64,000 nt of DNA from Nocardia nova (GTDB lineage Bacteria; Actinomycetota; Actinomycetes; Mycobacteriales; Mycobacteriaceae): positions 62,001 to 126,000 of the forward strand of contig NZ_PSZE01000009.1 of NCBI RefSeq assembly GCF_002933465.1, given 5' to 3'. The notes beneath the pieces were generated by a model. The model saw only the letters and a program-made list of their open reading frames with translations, was not told where the DNA came from and searched no databases. Within the stretch, counting starts at the first letter, position 1, and each line of letters begins with the position of its first letter. A program made the translations under genes and the position numbers. Positions 1 to 7,968 of the stretch are shown here, piece by piece.

Positions 1-32
1 GGCGAAGCGCCCCGCCCCGGCGGTATGCGGGA

Positions 33-500
33 TCATCCGCGCAGCCGGGGGCACAGCCCGTCCTCCGGAATATCGCGGCCGGCATCCAGATCCGCCAGCA
101 GACCCTCGGCATGGGCGACGAGCCCGGTCGCATCGATGCCGTGCGGCGGCGACGGCGTGGCCGACAACCGGCCGATCGCCCGCTCGAGCAGGGTGCGAGC
201 ACCCTTCGGATTACCGCGCTGGATGTGCGTGATTCCGACCGCGTACTGCGCCAGCCCCTGCCACAGCATCCTTTCCGCGAACGGTCCGTTCTTCCATGCG
301 GCCTCCAGCACCTCGTGCGCGTTGAAGGCCAGCCCCTCGTTCAGAAGGCGCTGGGCATAGTCCAGGGTTTCGTCCGGCGGGAGGTCGAGATCATCCGGAA
401 TACGGACGACGCCGACGCTACCGGGCGGTAGCGGTCGACCGAACCGGTCTCGAGGACGGGCATTTCGGGCGTGTCCGGCATCGTCGCGATCTCGTTCCAC
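33..500 (-). CDS. DUF309 domain protein
   Basis: Conserved protein of the DUF309 family; no reaction can be assigned. The 155-residue product carries the family core at about residues 45-100, reading LNEGLAFNAHEVLEAAWK and then LWQGLAQYAVGITH, an all-helical domain with a conserved His-Glu. The N-terminus is the Arg/Asp-rich, Pro-rich stretch common in actinobacterial members (NARPRD...GRPLPPG). GTG 500 is preferred because GGAG lies 5 nt upstream and the protein then begins like its relatives; ATG 518 and GTG 533 are in-frame alternatives. It reads out of the window toward position 1, and its upstream neighbour is a 400-bp non-coding interval. Confidence 0.8.
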   Translation of the reverse strand: MERDRDDAGHARNARPRDRFGRPLPPGSVGVVRIPDDLDLPPDETLDYAQRLLNEGLAFNAHEVLEAAWKNGPFAERMLWQGLAQYAVGITHIQRGNPKGARTLLERAIGRLSATPSPPHGIDATGLVAHAEGLLADLDAGRDIPEDGLCPRLRG

Positions 501-898
501 CACTACTCCATGATCCATACCGAGCAACCGCACGGTTTATCCGGGGCCCGGTGCGGCCGTGTCCGAGCGAATTTCGCGGATCGGTTTTGTTTAGCGGATC
601 ATTCTCCTGTCATTTGGCAATTTCTCCGCTATTAGTGAACGGGAATTATCTACCGGAATTCGAGTGATTGAAAGCGAAAAGACGCGGGACATCGATTGTA
701 GGTACTGCTAGGGTGCTCTCCCGGAGTCAACGCGAGGGCGCACCACGGCGGTGTGCACCTCGTGACCATTCCGTTCATTGAGCAGTTCGTGCGCTATGAC
801 CAGGCGCATTGTGGAGCCGTCGAGTCTCGAGAAGCTCGGGTCCGGCGACGAGGAAGCACGATTGTCGCGTTATCTACGGTGGTAAAGGAGAGGTTGAG
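501..898. other. Non-coding interval between divergent genes
   Basis: About 400 bases without a confident gene separate the DUF309 gene (minus) from the DUF397 gene (plus). Positions 580-700 are clearly richer in A+T than the flanking genes and probably hold divergent promoters, but I cannot single out a convincing -35/-10 pair. A 29-codon ORF (796-885) ends inside the ribosome-binding site of the DUF397 gene. Confidence 0.5.
796..885 (+). CDS. Possible 29-residue upstream ORF
   Basis: ATG at 796 opens a 29-codon ORF rich in charged residues (MTRRIVEPSSLEKLGSG and onward), ending at TAA 883-885. The stop overlaps the AAAGGAG ribosome-binding site of the DUF397 gene at 899, so translation of this ORF would affect initiation there. 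No homology is recognised. It could be chance; the arrangement is the only support. Confidence 0.25.
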   Translation: MTRRIVEPSSLEKLGSGDEEARLSRYLRW

Positions 899-1108
899 GT
901 GAAGGTTGATTCGACCGGTGCGGTGTGGCGCAAGAGTAAATACAGCGGTCCCGACGGAAACTGTGTCGAGGTCGCTTTTCTGAGTGATGGCAATGTCGGG
1001 GTTCGCGATACCAAAGACTGCGGCAGCGGGCCGATTCTGGCTTTCACGCCCGGCGAGTGGGATGCGTTCGTATCGGGTGTGACCGACGGGAAGTTAGGTT
1101 CCGCCTGA
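899..1108 (+). CDS. DUF397 domain protein (orphan)
   Basis: Small DUF397 protein of 69 residues. The family signature runs through the whole product: WRKSKYSGPDGNCVEVA near the N-terminus, then VGVRDTKDC and FTPGEWDAFVSGV. DUF397 proteins are typically encoded beside an XRE/DUF5753 regulator and modulate it, as in the WhiJ-like pairs of Streptomyces. Here no such regulator is adjacent, unlike the second copy at 32232. GTG 899 is chosen because AAAGGAG ends 8 nt upstream; the longer in-frame ATG 809 has no family similarity in its extra residues. A strong hairpin terminator follows 20 bases downstream. Confidence 0.85.
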   Translation: MKVDSTGAVWRKSKYSGPDGNCVEVAFLSDGNVGVRDTKDCGSGPILAFTPGEWDAFVSGVTDGKLGSA

Positions 1109-1128
1109 CCGCGGGCGACCGGGTGATG

Positions 1129-1155
1129 GGCCCCGAGTCACGGCGACTCGGGGCC
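1129..1155 (+). terminator. Hairpin terminator after DUF397 gene
   Basis: Perfect 11-bp inverted repeat (GGCCCCGAGTC, 1129-1139, with its complement at 1145-1155) around a 5-nt loop, followed by TTGTTG. It lies 20 nt after the DUF397 stop and directly before the 15-bp tandem repeats. Confidence 0.75.
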
Positions 1156-1160
1156 TTGTT

Positions 1161-1248
1161 GTGCCGGTTGGCGTTGTGCCGGTTGGCGTTGTGCCGGTTG
1201 GCGTTGTGCCGGTTGGCGTTGTGCCGGTTGGCGTTGTGCCGGTTGGCG
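1161..1248. repeat. 15-bp tandem repeat, 5.9 copies
   Basis: The unit GTGCCGGTTGGCGTT is repeated head to tail at 1161, 1176, 1191, 1206, 1221 and, partially, 1236. Copies are identical. The unit length is a multiple of three, so open frames run through it, but it lies between a terminator and the likely start of the acyltransferase gene and is probably not translated. There are no unique spacers, so it is not a CRISPR array. Confidence 0.95.
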
Positions 1249-1350
1249 CGGCCGATCCTGATGGTCACGCAATGCCGGCGTCAGGCAACGTTCCTGCTCG
1301 TGCGCGGCCGCTACGCGGGATTTGTGGACGGCTGTGGATATCGTCGGCGG

Positions 1351-2775
1351 GTGGATCTACTGACCCCGCAGGATGCCACCAGGTTCTGGCTGTCGCGCCG
1401 AGCCTGCAACGACCTGTTCCTGCTCTATTGCTTCGACGAGGCCGGATGGTCCGCCGACGCGCTGCGGGCGGCGGTGATCGCGCGCAGCGCCGAAATCCCG
1501 GAGTTGCGCGTCCGTATCCGGGAGCACCGTTTCGCTTATCCGGCCTGGGAGCCTGCCGATCTCGACGAGGCGCAGATCGTCGTCCACACGCCCGAGGAGC
1601 CGCTGTGGACAACTGTGGAAGCATCGCTGGGTGAGATCCTGGCGCATTCGGTACCGGCGCGGCGATACGCCTGGCGTATCCATCTGTATCGCGGCATCCG
1701 GGACGCGCCGGGCGGGTCGGGGCCCGCACTCGTTGTGGTGCTGCAACTTTCGCATGCGCTGGCGGACGGACGACGGGCCGCGCATATCGCGCGCGAGTTG
1801 TTGCGGGGCCTGGACGCGGTAGCTCGGGCGGTCGCCGATCCGGATGGTGGTTCGGGTCGCGTCGGATCGCCTCACGGATCGATGGCCAACCGGCATCGCG
1901 GCAGAGCGCGAGTCCGGCTCTCCTCGACTGCGGAAACCCTTGCGGTCGAGGCGGTATCGCTTCTTTCGTTCCTGCCCGGCGTGGCACGCACGGTGCGGCG
2001 GGGATTCGTCGCGGCACGTGCGGACGCGGAATTGAACAGCCTCGCCGAGACCGGTGAGATTCCCGCCGCGGCACCGGATTTCGCACCGACCCGGCTGAAT
2101 CGCCCGCCGGCGCCGGAGCGTCGGGCCGTCCGCGTGATCGCGGGGGAGAGCCTGCACATTCCCGGCTATACGGTCACGGTCGTCGCGCTGACCGCGATCT
2201 CGGTCGCGATGAGTGGATATCTCGCCGCCCACGGCGAATCCGTCGACTCGTTGGGCGCGCAGGTCTCGATGGCCCTGCCTGTGATGACGGACCGAAAAGT
2301 GTTTCCGCGCAACAACTATCGCGACCTCGGTGTCGATCTGCGCGTCGCGGAACCGGACCTGCGGCTGCGGGCGCGCCGCATCGCCGCGGCGCTGGCCGAA
2401 CGACGAATCCGAGCGACCCACCCGCTGCAGTCAGCGCGTGACCGCGTCACCGACGCGATCCCGGCCCCGGTTCTCCGTCGCGATATCGCCGGCTATCCCT
2501 TGGATCTGGTTCCCGACCGGATCTCGGGCCACACCGTGCTGTCCAGCGTCCACCGCGGCGAGGCGGACTTCTCGATCGCCGGCGGTGCGGTCCGCTTCAC
2601 CGCCGGTTTCCCCGCCCTCGGCGCGGTGATGCATCTGACCCACGGCCTGCACGGCCTCGGAACGACGGTGACCCTGTCGGTCCACGCCGATCCCCGGGTG
2701 GTGGATGTAGACGATTACGCCCGCCGCTTGCGTGGCGCGGTGCGTGAGATCGGTGCGCGGTTGACCGCCGAGTAA
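1351..2775 (+). CDS. WS/DGAT-like acyltransferase
   Basis: Likely member of the wax ester synthase/diacylglycerol acyltransferase superfamily, which moves acyl groups from acyl-CoA to alcohols or diacylglycerol for storage lipid. The 474-residue length and the N-terminus LTPQDATRFWLSRR fit the family. The active-site motif HHxxxDG appears as SHALADG, so the second, catalytic His and the DG are kept while the first His is Ser. That places it among divergent members, and the acceptor cannot be predicted. GTG 1351 is chosen because the family N-terminus begins there; ATG 1261, just after the tandem repeat, adds 30 residues without family similarity. Confidence 0.65.
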   Translation: MDLLTPQDATRFWLSRRACNDLFLLYCFDEAGWSADALRAAVIARSAEIPELRVRIREHRFAYPAWEPADLDEAQIVVHTPEEPLWTTVEASLGEILAHSVPARRYAWRIHLYRGIRDAPGGSGPALVVVLQLSHALADGRRAAHIARELLRGLDAVARAVADPDGGSGRVGSPHGSMANRHRGRARVRLSSTAETLAVEAVSLLSFLPGVARTVRRGFVAARADAELNSLAETGEIPAAAPDFAPTRLNRPPAPERRAVRVIAGESLHIPGYTVTVVALTAISVAMSGYLAAHGESVDSLGAQVSMALPVMTDRKVFPRNNYRDLGVDLRVAEPDLRLRARRIAAALAERRIRATHPLQSARDRVTDAIPAPVLRRDIAGYPLDLVPDRISGHTVLSSVHRGEADFSIAGGAVRFTAGFPALGAVMHLTHGLHGLGTTVTLSVHADPRVVDVDDYARRLRGAVREIGARLTAE

Positions 2776-2827
2776 TCGCGAAAGAGGCTGGTACACCTCT
2801 TTCCATATTCAATATATAGCGGAGTCG

Positions 2828-2847
2828 GGGGCTTGCGGCAAGGCCCC
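2828..2847 (+). promoter_or_regulatory. Rifamycin-associated element (RAE)
   Basis: An inverted repeat with the core CTTGCGGCAAG flanked by GGGG and GCCCC. This matches, from memory, the 19-bp rifamycin-associated element found upstream of rifamycin-inducible resistance genes in actinomycetes. It sits 122 bp upstream of the HelR-type gene, and an AT-rich TATATA stretch that could be a -10 box lies just before it at about 2812-2818. Its position predicts induction of helR by rifamycins. Confidence 0.85.
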
Positions 2848-2969
2848 GGTCGTGCCGCACAATGGCCCGCCGAGGCCGTGTACCTGCGGAAACGGGGAGG
2901 AGACGCGCAGCGGCCGAGACGGACACGGGTGTCCACATGAACCATGCCGGCCAGGGAAGTGAGTGACAC

Positions 2970-5171
2970 ATGTCGGAACCGGGGTATCAGGACGAGTTGC
3001 GGGCCGAACAGGACTACGTGTCCGGGCTCTACGCGCGACTCGACGGCGAGCGCGCCGAGGCGAAGGGCCGCTACACCGCGGCGCTGCGCGGCAACGGCGG
3101 TGCGCTGGTGGACCGCGATGTGGAGGTGCGCACGCTGGCGCGCGAGGTGAAGCGTTTGGACGTGGCCGACAACGGGCTGTGTTTCGGTCGATTGGACAGT
3201 GACTCCGGTGAGCGGTCCTATATCGGCCGGATCGGGCTGTTCGACCGGAGCCACGACTTCGAGCCGTTGCTGCTGGATTGGCGGGCTCCGGCGGCACGGG
3301 CGTTCTACACCGCCACCGCCGCCAGCCCGGAGCGGATGCGGCGGCGCCGGCAATTCCATTCCCGCGGCCGCCGCGTCGTCGACTACACCGACGAGGTCTT
3401 CGGCCGTCCGGGCGCCGGGGAACGCGGGGATGCGGCACTGCTCGCAGCGGTCGACGCACCTCGCGGCGAGAGCATGCGCGACATCGTGGCAACCATCCAG
3501 GCCGAACAGGACGAGATCATCCGGCTCGATCATCCCGGCGTGCTGGTGATCGAGGGCGGACCCGGTACGGGCAAGACGGTGGTGGCACTGCATCGCGTCG
3601 CCTATCTGCTCTACACCCAACGTGAGCAGATGGAACGCCACGGCGTGCTCGTGGTCGGACCCAATCCGGCCTTTCTGCGTCATATCGATCGGGTACTGCC
3701 GTCGCTCGGCGAAACCAACGTCGTCTTCACCACTACGGGCGATCTGGTGCCGGGCCTGCACGTCACTGCCGAGGACACTCCGGATGCGGTGCGCATCAAG
3801 GGTTCGCTGCGCATGCTGAATGTGCTCGCCGCCGCGGTCGCGGACCGGCAGTGCTTGCCGGCGGAACCGCTGACCGTCGAATTGGCCGATGTCACCGCGC
3901 GCATCGATGCGGCGACCGCGGAATGGGCGCGTGAGGAGGCGCGCACGAGCGGTCTGCCGCACAACGAGGCGCGTGCGGTGTTCCGCGAGATCGTCACCTA
4001 TGTGATCACCGAGCGCGCGATCGCCCGGATCGGCACGGGCTGGATCACCCGCGACGACCGGGAGGCGTGGGAGAACCTGCGGGCCGACCTCGTCGGCGAG
4101 CTCGCCGAGAGTGAGCAGTTCACTGCCGCGCTCGACCTGCTCTGGCCCGTGCTCACCCCGGAAAAGCTGCTGGCCGAGCTGTATTCGTCGCCCGAGCGGT
4201 TGCGTGCGGCAGGCGCCGACCCGGCCCTCCGGCGTGCCGACGGCGCCGCATGGACGGTGTCGGATGTACCGCTGCTCGACGAATTGGTCGATCTGCTGGG
4301 CCGGGAGAAGCCGGCGGACGACAGCGCTGAACGCGAACGTGCGGCCGAAGCTCGATACGCCGCAGGCGTATTGGAGCTCATGACCGGCCGCGAGGATTCG
4401 ATGGACGACGAGGACCACCTCTTCGCCACCGACCTGCTCTACGCCGAGGACCTCGCCGACCGATTCGCCGATCGTGATACCCGTGATCTGGCCGAACGCG
4501 CTGCCGCCGACCGGGATTGGACCTATCGCCATATCGTGGTCGACGAGGCGCAGGAGCTCTCCGACATGGATTGGCGGGTGTTGATGCGGCGGTGTCCAGG
4601 CCGCTCCTTCACCGTGGTCGGCGACCTTGCCCAGCGTCGTTCGACCGCCGGTGCGATGTCGTGGGACGCGATCCTCGAGCCCTACGTTCCCGGCCGGTGG
4701 CGCTACCGCTGCCTGACGGTGAACTACCGCACGCCGGCGGAGATCATGGCGGTCGCGGCGGCGCTGCTCGCCGAATTCGCGCCAGGTGTGCGGCCTCCCG
4801 AGTCGGTGCGTGCCTGTGGTGTGCGGCCGTGGTCGCGCCGAGTCGATGAGAGCGAATTGGCCTCCGCCATCGAGGAATTCGTTCGTGACGAGGAGGGCCG
4901 CGACGGAACCGCCGTCGTGATCGGCCCGCCCGGCCTGCCCGGTACGGTTCCGGCGTCGGAGACGAAGGGGCTCGAGTTCGATGCAGTACTCGTCGTCGAA
5001 CCGGAGCGCATCCTCGCCGACGGGCCACGCGGCGCGGCCGAACTCTACGTGGCCCTCACCCGCGCCACCCAGCGCCTCGGAGTTGTGCACCGAGCCCCGC
5101 TGCCCGCAGCACTCACCGGTCTGGTTCCGGTCGACGCGCCCGCGGCGGCCGGAAACCTCCGCTCCGCGTAG
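2970..5171 (+). CDS. helR: HelR-type RNA polymerase-displacing helicase-like ATPase
   Basis: UvrD/Rep-like superfamily 1 ATPase of the HelD/HelR family. It binds RNA polymerase rather than unwinding DNA, and HelR members displace rifamycin from the enzyme and protect it. The 733-residue protein has the HelD N-terminus (coiled-coil-forming AEQDYVSGLYARLD, then LLLDWRAPAARAFYTAT at about 95-112), Walker A GGPGTGKT at about 196-203, and a Walker B region IVVDEAQELSDMDW at about 523 with GDLAQ shortly after. The C-terminus has the superfamily motif ETKGLEFDAVLVVEP and ALTRATQRLGVVH. The upstream RAE (2828-2847) supports the HelR rather than the general HelD assignment. It converges on the gene ending at 5187. 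Confidence 0.88.
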   Translation: MSEPGYQDELRAEQDYVSGLYARLDGERAEAKGRYTAALRGNGGALVDRDVEVRTLAREVKRLDVADNGLCFGRLDSDSGERSYIGRIGLFDRSHDFEPLLLDWRAPAARAFYTATAASPERMRRRRQFHSRGRRVVDYTDEVFGRPGAGERGDAALLAAVDAPRGESMRDIVATIQAEQDEIIRLDHPGVLVIEGGPGTGKTVVALHRVAYLLYTQREQMERHGVLVVGPNPAFLRHIDRVLPSLGETNVVFTTTGDLVPGLHVTAEDTPDAVRIKGSLRMLNVLAAAVADRQCLPAEPLTVELADVTARIDAATAEWAREEARTSGLPHNEARAVFREIVTYVITERAIARIGTGWITRDDREAWENLRADLVGELAESEQFTAALDLLWPVLTPEKLLAELYSSPERLRAAGADPALRRADGAAWTVSDVPLLDELVDLLGREKPADDSAERERAAEARYAAGVLELMTGREDSMDDEDHLFATDLLYAEDLADRFADRDTRDLAERAAADRDWTYRHIVVDEAQELSDMDWRVLMRRCPGRSFTVVGDLAQRRSTAGAMSWDAILEPYVPGRWRYRCLTVNYRTPAEIMAVAAALLAEFAPGVRPPESVRACGVRPWSRRVDESELASAIEEFVRDEEGRDGTAVVIGPPGLPGTVPASETKGLEFDAVLVVEPERILADGPRGAAELYVALTRATQRLGVVHRAPLPAALTGLVPVDAPAAAGNLRSA

Positions 5172-5186
5172 CGATGTCGCGGGCCG

Positions 5187-5552
5187 CTAATCCGGCGGCC
5201 CGCACCCGCCGCGCATGATCAACGCATGCGCCGGACACCATTGGGTCACCGGCAGGCGACTGCGCCCGTTCCCGGTGCGCAACTCGAATTCCACCAGCCC
5301 CAACCACGTTCCGTCCGCCGCCCGCGCCCAGGCATGCAGGCGCCCCGGAATCCGGCCGGTGATCTCGAGCCCGCCCGCCCGCACCTGCCCCGCCACCGCT
5401 TCGTGATCGGCCATCCGCGGATACGTGGGGATAGCTGCAGCCACGTCCACCAGCACCGGCATCGGCGGAACCACCACCCGATGCAGCGCGAACTCCCCCT
5501 TCTCCGGCCAATGCTCGAACATGTGTTCGATCATAAACCGGAGCGCCGACAA
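5187..5552 (-). CDS. Conserved hypothetical protein
   Basis: A 121-residue protein that I do not recognise. It has no signal peptide or membrane segment. The middle reads GRIPGRLHAWARAADGTWLGLVEFEL, in two short beta-rich stretches, and the end contains QWCPAHALI. The codon bias is like that of its neighbours, which supports a real gene. It lies 33 bp downstream of the O-methyltransferase gene on the same strand and may be co-transcribed with it. An internal start at 5534 (MIEHMF) is possible. Confidence 0.6.
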   Translation of the reverse strand: MSALRFMIEHMFEHWPEKGEFALHRVVVPPMPVLVDVAAAIPTYPRMADHEAVAGQVRAGGLEITGRIPGRLHAWARAADGTWLGLVEFELRTGNGRSRLPVTQWCPAHALIMRGGCGPPD

Positions 5553-5585
5553 ATAGCTCGCGGATGTGCCGGCCGCGTCGCAGTG

Positions 5586-6590
5586 TCATCGGCTCCGGAA
5601 CTCCAGTGCGGTCCGACCGTCCGCCACCGGGGTTTCGGAGTGCAGCATCAGGCCGCATTTCGCACCCAGCGCGCCCAGCTCCGTCACCGTCCGCTCCCGC
5701 CCGCCGAAGCACATCGACATGAACAGGTCGATCGCCGTATCGGCGCCCCGACCGCGAATCGGCTCGATCACCACAACCGTCCCGTAAGGCCCTGCGGCGC
5801 GGGCGCATTCGGCGAGGATGTCAGCGGCGAGCTCGTCGTCCCAGTCGTGCAGGATGTCGGACAGAAGGTAGGCGTCGGCCCCGGTGGGCAGCGGGTCGAA
5901 GAAGCTGCCCGCTACGGCGGTCGCTCGGTCACCCAGGGCGGTTGCCGCGAATCGCTCGGTGGCGGCGTCGGCCGCCGGCGCCAGGTCCAGCACTCGCCCG
6001 CGCACGCCGGGATGCGCGCGCAGGATCGCCGTCAGGAGGGTGCCGTTGCCGCCGCCGACGTCGAGAACCTCGGGGAAGCGACTCCAGTCGAACCGCGCCG
6101 CGATCTGGTCCGCGTAAACCCGGAAGCGGCAATTCATCTGGGCGTCGAAGGACGTGCGCAGCGCGGGTTCGGCTGCCAGATCGGCCCAGAAGTCGCGTCC
6201 GTACCTGCGTGGATAGGCGGGCCCGCCGGACGTGATCGTGCTCAGCAGTTCCACGAAAGCCAGTTCGGCGCGCCCGCCCGCGCTGCCGATATCGAGAAGC
6301 AGCAGTGTCAACGCGTCGGGAGATTCCGCGCTCATCTGGTCGCCGAGGCTCGTGGGCCGGTAGCGGCCGGACGCCGCTTCGTATCCGAAGACGCCGACGG
6401 TGACCAGATGGTCGAGCAGTCGCCCGAGTGCGGGAGCCGAGGTTTGGGTGCGAGCCGCCAGTTCTTCGGCGGTCGCCCCCACGGTGCCCGCATGGTCCAC
6501 CAGCCGCAGCGTCGCGGCCACGCGGATTGCCATCGGTGTGGCCAGATCGGCCAGGGCGAGGATCGAGGCGGGGTGTTCCGGCGAACGCAC
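5586..6590 (-). CDS. SAM-dependent O-methyltransferase (family 2 type)
   Basis: Small-molecule methyltransferase of the plant/actinomycete O-methyltransferase-2 type, which methylates hydroxyls on aromatic or polyketide-like substrates. The 334-residue product has an N-terminal winged-helix dimerisation domain (residues ~10-95; ATAEELAARTQTS...LGRLLDHLV) and a C-terminal SAM-binding Rossmann domain. The glycine-rich motif VLDVGGGNGTLLTAIL is at about 180. LLSDILHDWDDELAADIL at about 240 contains the His-Asp pair that supplies the catalytic base in the family. No biosynthetic cluster surrounds it, so the substrate is unknown. Divergent or leading genes are absent; the ECF41 sigma gene lies just upstream on the same strand. 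Confidence 0.85.
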   Translation of the reverse strand: MRSPEHPASILALADLATPMAIRVAATLRLVDHAGTVGATAEELAARTQTSAPALGRLLDHLVTVGVFGYEAASGRYRPTSLGDQMSAESPDALTLLLLDIGSAGGRAELAFVELLSTITSGGPAYPRRYGRDFWADLAAEPALRTSFDAQMNCRFRVYADQIAARFDWSRFPEVLDVGGGNGTLLTAILRAHPGVRGRVLDLAPAADAATERFAATALGDRATAVAGSFFDPLPTGADAYLLSDILHDWDDELAADILAECARAAGPYGTVVVIEPIRGRGADTAIDLFMSMCFGGRERTVTELGALGAKCGLMLHSETPVADGRTALEFRSR

Positions 6591-6665
6591 CGGCCCAGAC
6601 TATCCGGCGTCATCGCATCCGTCATCGAATTTCGTTGCGGCGCAGGGGTTGTGGTCCCTCGAAAC

Positions 6666-7556
6666 TCAGCGGCTGACGGTGATCTGCTGTTCGACGCGGG
6701 AGAGCTTCTCCGGGTTGCGGACCACGTAGAGGCCGGTGATCAGACCGTCGTCGAGCCGCATCGCCACCACGTCGTCGATCCGTCCGTCGATCCGCACGAT
6801 CAGTGCGGGGCAGCCGTTGATCTGTACCGCTTCGACGGTTGCCTCGGTGCGCAGTCGCGGCAGTCCGCTACGCAGGGCGCGGGCTACCCGGCCGGCGCCC
6901 GCGATCGGCCGCAGGACCGCCTGGACCACGCCGCCACCATCGCCGAGCAGCACCACGTCGGGGGCCAGCATGTCGACCAGATGCTGCAGGTCGCCGGTTT
7001 CGATGGCTTGCTGGAAGGCTTCGACGGCGCGGCGGGATTCGTCGGCGGACACCACACCGCGGGGTCGGCGCGCGGCGACGTGAGCCCGTGCGCGATGGGC
7101 GATCTGGCGCACCGCGGCGGGCGTCTTGTCGACGGCCGCGGCGATCTCGTCGTAGCTCAGGTCGAACACCTCGCGCAGCACGAACACCGCTCGTTCCGTC
7201 GGCGCGAGCGTTTCCAGCACCAGTAGCATCGCCATCGACACGCTGTCGGCCAGTTCGACGTCCTCGGCCACATCGGGCGCGGTCAGCAGCGGTTCCGGCA
7301 GCCACGGGCCGACGTAGGACTCCTTGCGGCGGCCGAGCGTGCGGAGCCGGGTCAGCGCCTGGCGGGTGACGACTCGGACCAGGTAGGCACGTTGGTCACG
7401 GACTTCGTCGAGGTCCACGTCCACCCATCGCAACCAGGCCTCCTGCAGGACGTCCTCGGCGTCGGCCGCCGAACCGAGCATCTCGTAGGCAACCGTGAAC
7501 AGCAGATTTCGATGGGTGACGAACGCTTCGGTGGCGCCGTCGATGCGCTCGCTCAT
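6666..7556 (-). CDS. sigJ: ECF41 RNA polymerase sigma factor (SigJ type)
   Basis: Extracytoplasmic-function sigma factor of group ECF41. The 296-residue protein has sigma region 2 (LFTVAYEMLGSAADAEDVLQ, about 14-33), region 4 (ERAVFVLREVFDLSYDEIA, about 125) and a fused C-terminal SnoaL-like domain of about 110 residues that replaces a separate anti-sigma factor. ECF41 hallmarks are visible: the linker YVGPWLPEP and the C-terminal VRNPEKL motif. Partner genes of this group are usually oxidoreductases or carboxymuconolactone decarboxylases; here the next gene is a methyltransferase. ATG 7556 is chosen because it starts directly before the conserved helix and has GGAG-like sequence upstream. 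A 16-bp palindrome lies 79 bp upstream. Confidence 0.9.
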   Translation of the reverse strand: MSERIDGATEAFVTHRNLLFTVAYEMLGSAADAEDVLQEAWLRWVDVDLDEVRDQRAYLVRVVTRQALTRLRTLGRRKESYVGPWLPEPLLTAPDVAEDVELADSVSMAMLLVLETLAPTERAVFVLREVFDLSYDEIAAAVDKTPAAVRQIAHRARAHVAARRPRGVVSADESRRAVEAFQQAIETGDLQHLVDMLAPDVVLLGDGGGVVQAVLRPIAGAGRVARALRSGLPRLRTEATVEAVQINGCPALIVRIDGRIDDVVAMRLDDGLITGLYVVRNPEKLSRVEQQITVSR

Positions 7557-7634
7557 GGGTGGCTCCTGTCCGTGCTGTCCCGACTCTGGCACACACGAGA
7601 CGCCCGCCGGTTCCACCGTGTGACACCTCCTGCA

Positions 7635-7650
7635 AGTGATGCGCATCACT
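7635..7650. promoter_or_regulatory. 16-bp perfect palindrome upstream of sigJ
   Basis: AGTGATGCGCATCACT is a perfect palindrome at 7635-7650, about 80 bp upstream of the sigma factor start. Its length and position suit an operator for a dimeric regulator. No adjacent regulator gene identifies the binder. Confidence 0.4.
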
Positions 7651-7799
7651 GCAGCGGTGAGTGACGCCACCCCGCCCGAAACAACTCGATTCCCCGCTGC
7701 TGCCCAAAATTTTCAAGATCGTGGGCCGCGCGAAGGTGTGGACCCGGCCGTCCTGCGTCCCCGCCCGGACGGCCGCTGACGAGAAGTATCACGGACAAC

Positions 7800-7836
7800 A
7801 GAAACGCCCGCTACCACTCGGGTAGCGGGCGTTTCT
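7800..7836. terminator. Bidirectional hairpin terminator next to tRNA-Ser
   Basis: Perfect 16-bp stem (7800-7815 with 7821-7836) and a 5-nt loop. Both arms end in GTTTCT/AGAAAC, giving a short T run when read from either strand. It follows the tRNA gene, which is read on the minus strand. Confidence 0.8.
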
Positions 7837-7839
7837 CTG

Positions 7840-7924
7840 CGGAGGATAGGGGATTTGAACCCCTGAGGGCGTTAACCCAACCCGCGTTCCAGGCGAGCGC
7901 CATAGGCCACTAGGCGAATCCTCC
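7840..7924 (-). tRNA. tRNA-Ser (anticodon GGA)
   Basis: Class II tRNA. The acceptor stem pairs GGAGGAT (7918-7924, complement) with ATCCTCC at 7841-7847, with discriminator G at 7840 and no encoded CCA. The anticodon loop reads CTGGAAC, giving GGA for serine codons UCC/UCU. A long variable arm (GGGTTGGGTTAACGCCC region) and the T-arm GGTTCAAATCC are present. The pairing between the two flanks extends several bases beyond the acceptor stem (CTCTGC on one side, GCAGAG on the other). Confidence 0.95.
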
Positions 7925-7968
7925 GCAGAGCAATATACCGGGTGGACCCCCCGGAACCGCAAACCGGG

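Noticed and set aside
1161..1248. CRISPR-like repeat array
   Set aside because: The repeats are contiguous 15-mers without spacers, and no cas gene is present.
1044..1268. Minus-strand ORF with repeated Asn-Ala-Asn-Arg-His units
   Set aside because: It is only the translation of the 15-bp tandem repeat and has no start signal or family.
2715..5090. Very long minus-strand open frame opposite helR
   Set aside because: It is the antisense shadow of the helR coding frame in GC-rich DNA; the translation is low-complexity and shows no domain.
5226..7226. Plus-strand open frame opposite the methyltransferase and sigma factor genes
   Set aside because: Antisense shadow of three real minus-strand genes, with His/Arg/Gly-rich nonsense composition.
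7840..7924. tRNA-Ser as an integration site for a mobile element
   Set aside because: No integrase gene and no direct repeat of the tRNA 3' end are visible in the window.
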